Positions 53,001 through 62,072 of a DNA stretch of 64,000 nt are shown here, piece after piece. The stretch comes from Phycisphaerae bacterium (GTDB taxonomy: Bacteria > Planctomycetota > Phycisphaerae > Sedimentisphaerales > Anaerobacaceae). The position numbers and the translations under genes were made by a program. The notes under the pieces were generated by a model, which saw only the letters and a program-made list of their open reading frames with translations, did no database searches and was not told the DNA's origin. The stretch lies in the NCBI GenBank assembly GCA_028714255.1, contig JAQTMR010000004.1, positions 90,055 to 154,054 of the forward strand, read 5' to 3'. Position 1 is the first letter of the stretch, and each line of letters begins with the position of its first letter.

Positions 53001-54020
53001 ATGGTCGCAAAAAATTACAAAAAAGGTGTCGCAACATTTGTTATGCCCCACTGGCGGGATGAAAATGTTGTAACAAAAAAGTATCTCGATGAAACGCTCG
53101 AAAATATTTTCAACCAGACAGACCCAAACTGGCAGCTCGTAATTATCGATGATTTGTCCCCGTGCAAGGAGGCGATTGCGTATCTTGACAAGGTAAAAGC
53201 GAAACACCCGAAAAAGATACATATAATTAAAAAGAAAACAAACAACGGCCCGGGCCACTGCCGGAATATGGGCATCAAATGGGCTTACGAAAACAAATCG
53301 CCTATCGTTCTTTTCAACGATGCCGATGACCTTTCCGACTTACGCAGGCTCGAAGTATCGAGAGCAATCTTCGCCAAGGACCCCAAGGCCAGCGTGGTTT
53401 ATACCACCTTTAAGGTCATCGATGAGAACAGCAACATAGTGCCTGATGAAAAACTGTCACCGTCCATTATTGAGATCACAGATGGTCACAAGGGCAAACC
53501 CCCGCAGGGAATAAACGCATGGATAGATATCGGAACGGAAAAGGGCTATACGAACCTTACCTCGGCGACCGTGGTGGACACAGAGATTGCTTATAAATAT
53601 CCCTTCCCGCCGGAAAAGGTCTCCGAAGATTCAAACGCATGGATGAGATACTCCGCCGGCGGCGGAAAATTCGTCTATACCGGCAAGATTCCGACCCTTT
53701 ACAGAATCCCCCAGCACACCGCAGGCTCAGCTTCACGTTCGAGAGAAGGCGGAAAGCATGGATTCTATGTCGCAAAGGCACGCGTCGATACCGACGGCTT
53801 CACACGCGCGGTCGAAATCGCAATCACAAACGGCAAAATAAAAGTCGAGCAGAGAGACGAGCTGCTTATTAAGTTCTACTTGAAGCTCGCTGAAACAATG
53901 TACAGGGAAAAGGAAATGGATATCGCTGCCGAGCTGGTCAACCTTGCGAAGTTCATCGATATGGAAATTACCAAAAAAGTTATTAAACAAAAGAAATTCC
54001 AGTCCTGGGCAAAGGTCTAA
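53001..54020 (+). CDS. GT2 family glycosyltransferase
   Basis: The 339-residue protein is a GT-A fold enzyme: TFVMPHWRDENVVTKKYLDETLENIFNQ, WQLVIIDDLSP (nucleotide binding), GPGHCRNMGIKWAYE and VLFNDADDLSD (DxD metal motif). The C-terminal ~90 residues are helical. There is no membrane helix. Donor and acceptor are unknown. An AAGGAGAAATAA site precedes the ATG and the gap to the symporter gene is 42 bp. Why a glycosyltransferase sits in a catabolic locus is unclear; it may build a storage or surface glucan from glucose 1-phosphate-derived donors. Confidence 0.85.
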   Translation: MVAKNYKKGVATFVMPHWRDENVVTKKYLDETLENIFNQTDPNWQLVIIDDLSPCKEAIAYLDKVKAKHPKKIHIIKKKTNNGPGHCRNMGIKWAYENKSPIVLFNDADDLSDLRRLEVSRAIFAKDPKASVVYTTFKVIDENSNIVPDEKLSPSIIEITDGHKGKPPQGINAWIDIGTEKGYTNLTSATVVDTEIAYKYPFPPEKVSEDSNAWMRYSAGGGKFVYTGKIPTLYRIPQHTAGSASRSREGGKHGFYVAKARVDTDGFTRAVEIAITNGKIKVEQRDELLIKFYLKLAETMYREKEMDIAAELVNLAKFIDMEITKKVIKQKKFQSWAKV

Positions 54021-54059
54021 GAAGATAACGCAATTATCTTTTATTTAAGGAGAGGAAAA

Positions 54060-56102
54060 ATGCCCGAAGGATTTTCAATACGTTGCCCACATTGTCAAGA
54101 ATGGAGTAATTGTGATGAGGATTTTGGAAGCAAAGTAGTTAAAACAAAGCAGAGGTTTAGTGAGATTTTGGACGAAATCTCGGATGGTGGAAATCCTTCG
54201 GAACTACTTCGCTGCGGAAGTAAGCGATGGATTTGCCCTGCATCATTTGAGTCATTTATTTTTGATAATGAAGATTTGGCTTCAGAGTGTCTTGAAAGTG
54301 TTTCCGATAAGATATGGGGTATCGGTAGAAAATTCGGATTGTACAAAAAAGGTGCTAAGAATCCTAAGGATCCCCGATGGGGAGACGAACAAAGCGAGAA
54401 AAAATACGTTGGCATTTTGTTCAATACTAAGCCGGTATTCCGTCGACGAGAGATTGAGTTGGAATTACTGATAGACTCTGAATTGGTCAGTCGTCTAATA
54501 TCCGGCATAGGTGCGGAACTCGATTTGTCGTTAACGTGTTATACTGCCAACGTATTTTATCCCAAAGGGATAGATAAAACTCCGGAAATATTGTGGATGC
54601 CGATTGAGGGATACTCACAGAAACCAGAATCATTTCGTCTTACGGTGTACAATCGTTTCTGCGAAGACACTCGTAACATAATGTTAGACAAACTCATCAA
54701 AGAATTTGAGGATGACAATGTTGGTATAACCAATTGTCCTATAGGTTATTATGATAGCAAGAATAACCTTTGTGGAATGAGAGATGGTGAACCAGCATGT
54801 GAGCGTAAACCCTTCTCCCCCTTGAGAAAGAAGAATATCCCTGACTGGAATCACTGCCCATATTTTATCAAAAGGCGTATGGAAGAAGAACCATGTTATA
54901 ATTCTGATCTGGAACTGATAAAAAAGGTGGTGGAGAAAGTAGAAAACTCAGAGAAAGATGCGGTTGTAGATGACCATAAATGTCCTGCAGGATTTACTGA
55001 GATAGCTTTCCCCGTAAGGGTACATGATTTTTTGGTTGGGGTTGCGATAACAGGTCAGATATTTTATAAGACAAGTGATATCGAGGATGTGAAGAATTTT
55101 ATTTGGAGTCAAATTGATAAAAACAGAAAGAAATCAGCTTGGAAATTCTTAGAGGCGGAAAGCGATAAATTAGAAAAAGCCCGGCAAATTTTAATAGGAA
55201 GTGAGCTTCAGCGGAAAGAACAAGATGAAGAACAAGAGGAAGAACAAAAGAAAGAAGAAAAGAGAGAAAAATACCTATTAGACAAGCTATCAGATGAAGA
55301 AAGAGAAAAGTATCAACATTCGACTCTTGCCCTGCAGAAAAAAAACCAAGAAAAAGAGAGAAAAAAACCAAAAAAGGCACGATTTCTATTAGACGATCAA
55401 ACGGTGGATGAAAGAATAGACGATTTACGCCCTCACCTTGAGCGGTTTGAAGAAGTTGCAGGATGGCGCTATAGAGACTTTCGAACAAAAGTGGAATATA
55501 CCTTCAGGGAGGAACTGTTAGGTTATATAGATAGACATAAAATGGAAAACGATTCTTTTGAAGAACACTTACCACGTTTGCTAAAGAGAATGCGGGAATT
55601 CTGGGCTTTTAAGGCAGTATATCTTACTCGTTATCCTTTTGAAAAAAGAACTGAGGAAAAAGAAATTTTAACAATTGCTATAAGCGACCTCGATGGTGGA
55701 GAAATGTGGCACGGCTATGCTGGCATGCCGACGGGGCTTAAGATAAAATTAGATGCTGACCCTCGCCAGTTACACCCTACCCCAGCATTGTGGAACGGCG
55801 GGAAGATTCTTGTCGGGAAGGGATCTCCTTTTAAGAAAATGGCAAATTTACTTGTTAAGAAAGTTCCTTCCGAAGGTTACAAATTTATGGTTTTTATTCC
55901 AGTTCCTGGGGAAGTTTACACATTCATATTTGCAGCTCGTGACAAAACAGGTATTTGTAGTTTACCCCACCCTAACCCAGAAGGTATCAGCCAGTTTTGT
56001 CAGGATTTTATACTGGAAGTATGTGGCGAAATTGTACTTGAGCTTTCATTTTGGGTTAGCAATATAAAAAGTTGTTTGGATAAAGAAAAACCTCAAGTAT
56101 AG
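54060..56102 (+). CDS. Orphan zinc-ribbon/PocR-like sensory protein
   Basis: The 680-residue protein starts with a zinc-ribbon-like CPHCQEWSNC. A region of about 230 residues of unknown type follows, then a PocR-like ligand-binding domain (about 235-355) with CPYFIKRR, HKCPAGFTEIAFPVRVHDFLVGVAITGQIF. A Glu/Lys-rich coiled coil (about 365-440) and a C-terminal GAF-like domain (about 450-675) complete it. No DNA-binding, kinase, cyclase or membrane segment is visible, so the output is unclear. Base composition is more AT-rich than neighbouring genes. It has a good AAGGAGAGG site and lies between the GT2 and glucokinase genes. It may sense a catabolite of this locus; the domain naming is by motif. 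Confidence 0.6.
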   Translation: MPEGFSIRCPHCQEWSNCDEDFGSKVVKTKQRFSEILDEISDGGNPSELLRCGSKRWICPASFESFIFDNEDLASECLESVSDKIWGIGRKFGLYKKGAKNPKDPRWGDEQSEKKYVGILFNTKPVFRRREIELELLIDSELVSRLISGIGAELDLSLTCYTANVFYPKGIDKTPEILWMPIEGYSQKPESFRLTVYNRFCEDTRNIMLDKLIKEFEDDNVGITNCPIGYYDSKNNLCGMRDGEPACERKPFSPLRKKNIPDWNHCPYFIKRRMEEEPCYNSDLELIKKVVEKVENSEKDAVVDDHKCPAGFTEIAFPVRVHDFLVGVAITGQIFYKTSDIEDVKNFIWSQIDKNRKKSAWKFLEAESDKLEKARQILIGSELQRKEQDEEQEEEQKKEEKREKYLLDKLSDEEREKYQHSTLALQKKNQEKERKKPKKARFLLDDQTVDERIDDLRPHLERFEEVAGWRYRDFRTKVEYTFREELLGYIDRHKMENDSFEEHLPRLLKRMREFWAFKAVYLTRYPFEKRTEEKEILTIAISDLDGGEMWHGYAGMPTGLKIKLDADPRQLHPTPALWNGGKILVGKGSPFKKMANLLVKKVPSEGYKFMVFIPVPGEVYTFIFAARDKTGICSLPHPNPEGISQFCQDFILEVCGEIVLELSFWVSNIKSCLDKEKPQV

Positions 56103-56202
56103 AAACTTTGGGTGAAAGACTTGATGAGATAGCTAAAGATAGTAAATCCTTATAGAGCAAAAACGCCGTTTTAGTTGAAAATAACAAGGAGACAATAGAT
56201 AT

Positions 56203-57267
56203 ATGGAAAAAAGCTGGTTAAGTTCAGATTTTAAGCAGGATAGAATAATCCTCGCCGGGGACATTGGCGGGACAAATACGAACCTTGCCCTCGTCGGAGA
56301 AAAAGCGGGCAAATATACCATTATCCTAAAATGCGTCTTCAGTTCGAGGGATATTACAGGCGTTATTGACCCCCTAAAAGAGGTAATCGCAGAGGCAAAT
56401 AAGAAGAATCCGTCCCTGAAACCAAGCCTCTGCTGCCTTAGCCCTGCCGGCCCGGTCGAGAACAACTATTGCAAGCTCACCAATTGCGGCTGGGATATCG
56501 ACGGCAACGCGATTAAAAAAGCGATAGGAATAGATACGCTTATCATCAATGACTTTTTGGCTATCGGCTATGGAATCCCCACCCTCGACGTAAACGACAC
56601 CAAGCAGATTACAAAGCTGCCCACAACGGAAGGCAAATCCCCGACACCTGCCGGCACAACAAAGGTAGTAGTAGGCGCAGGAACGGGTTTGGGCGTTGGA
56701 TACCTCTTCGCTGAAGACGGCAAATACAAGGCACACCCCTCCGAAGGCGGCCACTCGGGCTTCGCGGCATTCGATGAAGAAACCAAACAGTTAAAAGAGT
56801 ACGTCGCCAAAAAGATAGGGATGCCGCCCGGAATGGAATTGTTCGTTTCGGGACAGGGTATCTCCAACGTCTTCAACTACTTCAAGGACAAAAAGGGTAT
56901 TAAGTTAGAAGGCGTATTAAAAGAGATAGACCAGACAAAAGATGAGGACAAACCCGCGTTAATCTCGAAGAATGCCAAAGACAACCAAGTCTGCAAAGAC
57001 ATTATGAAGCTCTTCGTCAGGATGTACGGCATATTCGCCGGCAGCCTCGGCGTTATCTTCCTGCCGTTCAGCGGCGTGTATCTCGCGGGAGGCATCGCGA
57101 CAAAAAACGAATGGCTCTTTTGGGAAGATAATCTTTTTATGAAGAGTTTCGAGACGAATTACAACCCGAATATCAGACCACTGCTCAAGAAGATTCCGGT
57201 TTATATTATTAAGGATTACTCCATATCCTTGTACGGCGCAGCTAACGCCGCTGTTACGCTTATGTGA
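56203..57267 (+). CDS. glk: Glucokinase (Glk family)
   Basis: The 354-residue protein phosphorylates glucose with ATP. Motifs: ILAGDIGGTNTNLALVG (phosphate 1 loop), CLSPAGPVENNYCKLTNCGWDID, IINDFLAIGYGIP (catalytic Asp in NDF), VVVGAGTGLGVGYL, AHPSEGGHSGFAAFDEE (EGGH) and GVYLAGGIATKNEW. The EGGH and LAGGI pattern matches the PF02685 glucokinase family rather than ROK kinases, which have CxCGxxGC. AAGGAG precedes the ATG. As the last gene of the cellobiose locus it would take glucose released by GH94 phosphorolysis to glucose 6-phosphate. A clear terminator follows at 57323-57357. Confidence 0.92.
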   Translation: MEKSWLSSDFKQDRIILAGDIGGTNTNLALVGEKAGKYTIILKCVFSSRDITGVIDPLKEVIAEANKKNPSLKPSLCCLSPAGPVENNYCKLTNCGWDIDGNAIKKAIGIDTLIINDFLAIGYGIPTLDVNDTKQITKLPTTEGKSPTPAGTTKVVVGAGTGLGVGYLFAEDGKYKAHPSEGGHSGFAAFDEETKQLKEYVAKKIGMPPGMELFVSGQGISNVFNYFKDKKGIKLEGVLKEIDQTKDEDKPALISKNAKDNQVCKDIMKLFVRMYGIFAGSLGVIFLPFSGVYLAGGIATKNEWLFWEDNLFMKSFETNYNPNIRPLLKKIPVYIIKDYSISLYGAANAAVTLM

Positions 57268-57322
57268 GTAATTAACCGCAGATTGCAAACTGACGGTTTG
57301 ATTATAATAGTCGTTCCTGACT

Positions 57323-57357
57323 AAACAAGTCCGCCACCTCGGCGGACTTGTTTGTTT
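57323..57357 (+). terminator. Rho-independent terminator after glucokinase
   Basis: AAACAAGTCCGCC and GGCGGACTTGTTT form a perfect 13-bp stem around a five-base loop, followed by a T-rich GTTTATA. It lies 56 bp after the glucokinase stop and closes the cellobiose locus before the tmRNA gene. Confidence 0.88.
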
Positions 57358-57429
57358 ATAGCGAAAATGATATAATACACATCGGCTTTGAATTTCTCTT
57401 CTCAAAGCTCGACTTTGAAAAGTTAATAC

Positions 57430-57783
57430 GGGGGCGAATGGCTTCGACCGGATGACGGAGAGCCAGGATGCATGTCCAGGACGCCGGTAGGCCTGGTTAA
57501 TCACCCGGCAACAACTTTTAATTGGCAACTACCAGTTGCAAATGGCTGCTTAATTAGCAACCCGTCCTGTCTGACTTTGCCTGTGGGTCAGATTTGGGCG
57601 TAAGCAAGCAGGCTGGCCGAGACGGTTTTTCGGGCCGTCGAGGCGAGATTAATCCCGAGATAGCTGAGTTAGGAGCCTGTCGTTTTGGCGCTTAATAAGG
57701 TGAAGAAAATAATTAAACGACTAAACATGTAGACGCTTGTCTTGAAACATCTCGGGACGGGGGTTCGAATCCCCCCGCCTCCA
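57430..57783 (+). ncRNA. ssrA: Transfer-messenger RNA (tmRNA)
   Basis: tmRNA rescues ribosomes stalled on broken mRNAs. The 5' end GGGGGCGAATGGCTTCGACCGG and 3' end GACGGGGGTTCGAATCCCCCC-GCCTCC-A form the alanine-tRNA-like domain: acceptor GGGGGCG pairs with CGCCTCC, and T arm GGGGG/CCCCC encloses TTCGAAT. CCA is not encoded. The best reading of the tag is GGC at 57524 to TAA at 57551, giving G-N-Y-Q-L-Q-M-A-A; the MAA end resembles proteolysis tags elsewhere. The resume codon choice is inferred from that ending. Length is 354 nt, one-piece type. Confidence 0.95.
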
Positions 57784-57818
57784 GTCTTCGCTCGGAGCTT
57801 GGCGTAGAGCGAAGACTG
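57782..57818 (+). terminator. Hairpin immediately after tmRNA
   Basis: CAGTCTTCGCTC and GAGCGAAGACTG form a perfect 12-bp stem with a 13-base loop starting at the tmRNA 3' end. No T tract follows directly, so it may act in 3' processing or protection rather than classical termination. The remaining stretch to 57907 contains GTAAGCGAAGACGG and CAGTTTTTTTG, with no gene. Confidence 0.55.
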
Positions 57819-57907
57819 CCGCGTCATAGCGTAAGCGAAGACGGGCTGTCTTTCATAAAGTACTCTGCGATGCTCCGAGCTACGACTCGGCAGGCCAGTT
57901 TTTTTGT

Positions 57908-58159
57908 ATGGGTATGACATATTATTATATTTACATTCTGCATTCCAAAAAATATCCCGAAAGGTACTACACGGGATTTACGGAAAGCTTAGATGCTCGA
58001 TTAAAAGAACACAATCAGGGCAAATGCGTACATACATCAAAATATATACCGTGGGAAATCAAAACTGCTATTGCTTTTACAAATCGCAAAAAAGCGATTG
58101 AATTTGAGAAATATCTAAAGACATCTTCCGGCCGGTCATTTGTTAAAAAACGATTATAA
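57908..58159 (+). CDS. GIY-YIG nuclease superfamily protein
   Basis: The 83-residue single-domain protein shows YYIYILHS (GIY position), YYTGFTESLDARLKEHNQGK (YIG position, with Arg), TAIAFTNRKKAIEFEKYLKTSSG (Glu). It matches the small YhbQ/UPF0213-like group of stand-alone GIY-YIG proteins, whose in vivo role is unclear (DNA repair or nicking suggested for some). YTG takes the place of the YIG element. It is located about 125 bp downstream of tmRNA, a frequent landing site for mobile DNA, although no integrase or attachment repeat is visible. Confidence 0.87.
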   Translation: MGMTYYYIYILHSKKYPERYYTGFTESLDARLKEHNQGKCVHTSKYIPWEIKTAIAFTNRKKAIEFEKYLKTSSGRSFVKKRL

Positions 58160-58309
58160 CCCTCGTCCCTGAAAATCCGTCCCCGGCCACGTTTCCCCAA
58201 TCCTGAGCGGAGTAGAAGGGCTTTTGCAAAAAGACATTTCTGACAATCCCTACCCAACAGCAGTATGGGGGTATTTCAAATAACAACTTTTGGCATTAAT
58301 CCTAATTAC

Positions 58310-58337
58310 TTGACAAATCCGGATAATTTGTTAAACT
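58310..58337 (+). promoter_or_regulatory. Candidate sigma70-type promoter for the 58412 gene
   Basis: TTGACA (58310-58315), a 16-base spacer and TAAACT (58332-58337) precede the gluzincin/TPR gene by about 75 bp. A second direct TTAAAC/TTAAGC motif follows, of unknown meaning. Confidence 0.5.
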
Positions 58338-58411
58338 CTTACAAAGCAGAGAGTTAAACGTTAAGCTTTTTTGACGCAAAGGTTTGGGAAAATGGCTTCG
58401 CGAGGCAAAAA

Positions 58412-59707
58412 ATGAAGAAACAAATCCTTTTTCGCTTCTGTTGTACACTTGTTTTTCTCACAAATGCCTTTGCTGCAAACCGCCAGAACAGTTACTTCAT
58501 AACCTGTAGCGATTTAGACCCCTGTTTCGTGCAATTTGTCCTCGCAAACGCCGAAGCTTATTACGAGAACATCCAGGAAAAATATTTTCAAACTTCGTGG
58601 CAAAAACCTTTAACAATCTACTACTGCCGGACACAATCAGACACACAAAAGCTTCTCGACAAAAACGGCTGCGAAAATAAAGTCGGCCGCGGCTTCTACG
58701 AACCCAACGCACCGGCGGTATATACCCACCAATTTATGGATGACGGAGAGCTTAACGGATGGGACGCACTCTTCCACGAAATCGCGCATCACTTCATTCA
58801 GTTGAATCATCCCGACCCGCCTGCATGGTTTGATGAAGGGCTTGCCTGTTTCCTGGGCGAGCAAGCACAAATCGTAAAAGGTAAATTAATCATTGGAGAA
58901 CCATGTCCCCATCGTGAACAAATACTAAGGGACGAGTTCGAGCAGGGACGCAGAACTAATATAAAACGCCTCTTTTCCTCCTCAACGGAACAATTCAATG
59001 ATTGGGATTTGGGATGTCACTTTGCAAGGGCATTTTTTTACTGGCTGTATGAAACAGATAAGCTGGAGCAATTTCTAAAAAACGTCAGGGAAAAAGGTTA
59101 TGACCTTCCGGTACTCGAAGAAACTGTATCCAGCTCTTACGGAAGAATAAATGCAGACCTTTCAAAGTTTATCAAAAATGACTGCTGCGCCGGGGCGTAT
59201 TTGGAAGATGGCCGCCAGGTTGATGACGAAACTGAAAAGATTAACGCTTTTCTAAACGCCCTTGAGTTGAAACCGTACTATCAGGCTGCCCGGCTGGAAT
59301 TAGCCGAATGTTATTACCGAAACAAGGATTACCAAAAATGCAGGGAAAACCTAAAACAAATTCTCGAAAACCCCGAATGCATCGAATATCGTCAGGCCGC
59401 CGTTCTGCTGGCTAACACATATTATAACGATAAAAATTATCCCCAGGCACTCGAGTATTATAACAAAGCATGGGAATACTCAGATTATTACGAATACAAA
59501 TATCGGCTGGCTTACCAAATCGGAAATTGTTTCTATCATCTAAAAGACTCGGAAAACGCCAGACAATGGTATAAAAAGTTTCTGGATTGCAGATGGGACA
59601 AGGAAAATATGAAGGCCGGCGCAGATTACGCGCTAAAATACATAGAACACGCAGATACTGTAACTGATGCAAAGCAGGGCGAAGTGCAAAACCAGCGCCA
59701 AGAATAA
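58412..59707 (+). CDS. Exported gluzincin (peptidase MA-like) with C-terminal TPRs
   Basis: The 431-residue protein has a Sec signal (MKKQILFRFCCTLVFLTNAFAAN). Its metallopeptidase domain has H122-EIA-H126 in WDALFHEIAHHFIQ, and E142 in AWFDEGLACFLGE as third zinc ligand, the gluzincin arrangement seen in peptidase-MA-like and DUF1570 proteins. From about 265 it carries TPR repeats (YYQAARLELAECYYRNKDYQKC; LLANTYYNDKNYPQALEYYNKA). It is probably a periplasmic or extracellular peptidase or an inactive scaffold; the substrate is unknown. GAGGCAAAAA precedes the ATG. Confidence 0.8.
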   Translation: MKKQILFRFCCTLVFLTNAFAANRQNSYFITCSDLDPCFVQFVLANAEAYYENIQEKYFQTSWQKPLTIYYCRTQSDTQKLLDKNGCENKVGRGFYEPNAPAVYTHQFMDDGELNGWDALFHEIAHHFIQLNHPDPPAWFDEGLACFLGEQAQIVKGKLIIGEPCPHREQILRDEFEQGRRTNIKRLFSSSTEQFNDWDLGCHFARAFFYWLYETDKLEQFLKNVREKGYDLPVLEETVSSSYGRINADLSKFIKNDCCAGAYLEDGRQVDDETEKINAFLNALELKPYYQAARLELAECYYRNKDYQKCRENLKQILENPECIEYRQAAVLLANTYYNDKNYPQALEYYNKAWEYSDYYEYKYRLAYQIGNCFYHLKDSENARQWYKKFLDCRWDKENMKAGADYALKYIEHADTVTDAKQGEVQNQRQE

Positions 59708-59735
59708 ACGAAGCTGCCTGCTTTGATTACTGCTA

Positions 59736-60509
59736 TTATATTATCTCCAGCCGGCGAAGAATGGCCTTGGCCCAGCGGCAACTGCGGGCATACGAGAAAA
59801 TAAGCAGCAGCAGCGCAACCAGCCAGTAGCCGTTGAATCGCAAATAGTAAAAAGTTTTATACAAGGCTCCGCCGTCTTTCAGGGCAGTAAAAGAACTCAG
59901 CAAATCATCGGGGGTGTACATCGCCCCTGCAATCTCGCCGGCAAAAAATTGCCGCCAGAGCACCTGCCAGGGCAGAAGAAAAACAAGAAAAACCAGCGAA
60001 AGGAAAAACGCCCGGGCAATATGGTTTATCCCGCCGAGTCTGCCGATGAGCGATACTTTTAAGCTGAACAGCATCGCAAGACAATATAGCATCGCTGCAA
60101 ATACAAGCACAACGTTGACAAGACGGATAAGCCAGGCAAGGTGTTTAAATTCCATCTTAAAGTGAGTTTTAGCAAGCTCAGGCCTCGGCTGCTCGGACGC
60201 TGCTTCGGCCGGTTCATTGGGTGACGCCGCCACTTGTTCCGCTGCTTTTTTAATACCTTCTTTCGCTTTCGCCGCCTCCGCAATCGGCTCCGGCTCGCCC
60301 GCCGCAGCCGCAGAGGCTTTATCACAGCCGGACTGCTCTTCTGTTGCTACATAGCCGGTATTCACAAGCCAAAAGGAGCCCTGAAGCAAAAGCAGGCAAA
60401 GTATTATAACCACGAACAAAAAGTTTTTCCATCCCCTGAATACCCCGATAGCTTCAAGACAATCAGTAGTATCGATTAGATTTTTCTGCCCGTCCTGTTC
60501 CAGGTCCAT
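59736..60509 (-). CDS. Hypothetical four-helix membrane protein with Ala/Glu-rich loop
   Basis: From the ATG at 60509 (AGGAGAT upstream) the product is 257 residues. An acidic N-terminus is followed by a helix (FLFVVIILCLLLLQGSFWLV), then a low-complexity Glu/Ala/Pro/Lys loop of about 80 residues, then three more helices ending with YARSCRWAKAILRRLE. I recognise no family. The loop probably lies in the periplasm. It is convergent with the gluzincin gene. Confidence 0.65.
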   Translation of the reverse strand: MDLEQDGQKNLIDTTDCLEAIGVFRGWKNFLFVVIILCLLLLQGSFWLVNTGYVATEEQSGCDKASAAAAGEPEPIAEAAKAKEGIKKAAEQVAASPNEPAEAASEQPRPELAKTHFKMEFKHLAWLIRLVNVVLVFAAMLYCLAMLFSLKVSLIGRLGGINHIARAFFLSLVFLVFLLPWQVLWRQFFAGEIAGAMYTPDDLLSSFTALKDGGALYKTFYYLRFNGYWLVALLLLIFSYARSCRWAKAILRRLEII

Positions 60510-60762
60510 TTTTATATCTCCTAATATTTGCACACTGTATTGTGAACAACATCAACTGCTATTATGTTTCACGACAGAGGCAAGTGCAAGAAATTTATTT
60601 GCATGGAAACAAATCAATAACCTGAGCCGGTTGACTGCCGCCGCAGGCTTAAAACTACGAAAATTTATTTTTTGGTTTACAGAAAAACTTCGTTTTGGTG
60701 TAATCAATTGCTCATAGGGGACTAACCCAATTTGTGAACGTAAAGAAATGAACGGGGGTAAA

Positions 60763-62031
60763 ATGCCTCAAACAACAATGCCGGTCTTTTTTTTGTTTTT
60801 TTTCCTCCTGCCAGGCCTCGGCTGGGCCGAATACCCCGGCGGCTCCGGCGAACCAAATGACCCGTATCAAATCGCCGCAGCAGCAGACCTGTTAGCGCTC
60901 GCCGCCGATACTAATAACTATGACAAAAACTTCGTCCTCACGGCGGATATCAACCTTGCAGCATATACCTTTACAACGGCCGTCATCGCATCTGACGGAG
61001 ATAACCCAAACTGGATGTTCGATGGCGCCGCATTTGCCGGAGTCTTCGACGGAACAGGACATAAGATTCTAAACCTTACCATCGATACAAACGGAGCTGC
61101 AAACGAGTATCTGGGACTGTTCGGGTTCGTTACCGGCGAGATAAAAAATCTCAGCACGGAAAACGTAGAAATCATCAGTGGAGATGTCTCGTGTTATCTC
61201 GGTGGAATGATGGGACAAAACAACGGCAATGTCACCAATTGCTCCTCGATAACTGCCGTCATAGGCGAAAGTTACTCCCTGTATTATGTCGGTGGGCTGG
61301 CAGGACAAAACAACGGCAATATCATAAATTGCTTCTCAACAGCAACTATCATAAGCGGAAGTGACTCACTGTTTCTCGGAGGACTGACGGGATGGAACTG
61401 TTTCGGAACCATCAGCAACTGCTATTCAACCGGTGCCGTCAACAGCACGGGGAACTACCTTGGCGGATTGGCAGGACAGAACGATGCCGCCATCAGCAAC
61501 TGTTACTCGACGGTTAACGTCACCGGGGAGAGTAGCTCATCGTGCCTCGGCGGACTGGTCGGATGGAACTATTACGGACCAATCAGTAATTGCTATTCAA
61601 CAGGTCTCGTCAGCGGCCCTGTATTCTCTCTCGGCGGACTGGTCGGAGAAAACAACGGCAGTGAGAATATCAACAATTGTTATTTTCTCATCACCAGCGG
61701 GACGAATAACGGCTATGGTACGCCATTAACTGACCCGAATATGAAACTCCAATGCAGTTTCCTCGACTGGGACTTTGTCAGCGAATCTGCAAACGGCACC
61801 GAAGATTTCTGGGCTATATGTGAAACCATCACTTACCCCAAACTCACATGGCAATTCACAGTCGGAGATTCTGATAATGATAAAGATATTGATTTCGCAG
61901 ATTTTGCCGCGATGGCTCTGAAATGGTTACTGCCCGATTCTAATCTTTACTGCGGCGGCACGGACCTCACCGGCGACGGATGGGTTGACATAAACGACCT
62001 CGAAATCCTCACCGGTAACTGGCTGAACTAA
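60763..62031 (+). CDS. Secreted GLUG-repeat protein with dockerin-like C-terminus
   Basis: The start at 60763 is chosen for GGGGGT five bases upstream (ATG at 60748 adds five residues). The 422-residue product has a signal peptide (PVFFLFFFLLPGLGWAE), then YPGGSGEPNDPYQIAAAADLLAL. Repeated GLUG modules follow (LGGLAGQNDAAISNCYST, LGGLVGWNYYGPISNCYST), forming a beta-helix-like solenoid. The last 60 residues carry two calcium-loop dockerin-like repeats (DNDKDIDFADFAAMALKWL; DLTGDGWVDINDLEILTGNWL). Likely an extracellular or surface adhesive protein. Planctomycetota use such dockerin-like tails widely without a classical cellulosome. Confidence 0.87.
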   Translation: MPQTTMPVFFLFFFLLPGLGWAEYPGGSGEPNDPYQIAAAADLLALAADTNNYDKNFVLTADINLAAYTFTTAVIASDGDNPNWMFDGAAFAGVFDGTGHKILNLTIDTNGAANEYLGLFGFVTGEIKNLSTENVEIISGDVSCYLGGMMGQNNGNVTNCSSITAVIGESYSLYYVGGLAGQNNGNIINCFSTATIISGSDSLFLGGLTGWNCFGTISNCYSTGAVNSTGNYLGGLAGQNDAAISNCYSTVNVTGESSSSCLGGLVGWNYYGPISNCYSTGLVSGPVFSLGGLVGENNGSENINNCYFLITSGTNNGYGTPLTDPNMKLQCSFLDWDFVSESANGTEDFWAICETITYPKLTWQFTVGDSDNDKDIDFADFAAMALKWLLPDSNLYCGGTDLTGDGWVDINDLEILTGNWLN

Positions 62032-62072
62032 TTGTCAATAAGGTGCCCCACCCACAGGCGGTGATACCAAAA

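Noticed and set aside
57430..58160. Integrated mobile element at the tmRNA 3' end
   Set aside because: A GIY-YIG gene follows tmRNA, but there is no integrase, no second copy of the tmRNA 3' end and no composition break.
60763..62031. Cellulosome component because of the dockerin-like tail
   Set aside because: No cohesin or scaffoldin gene in the window, and such tails are common on unrelated secreted proteins in this phylum.
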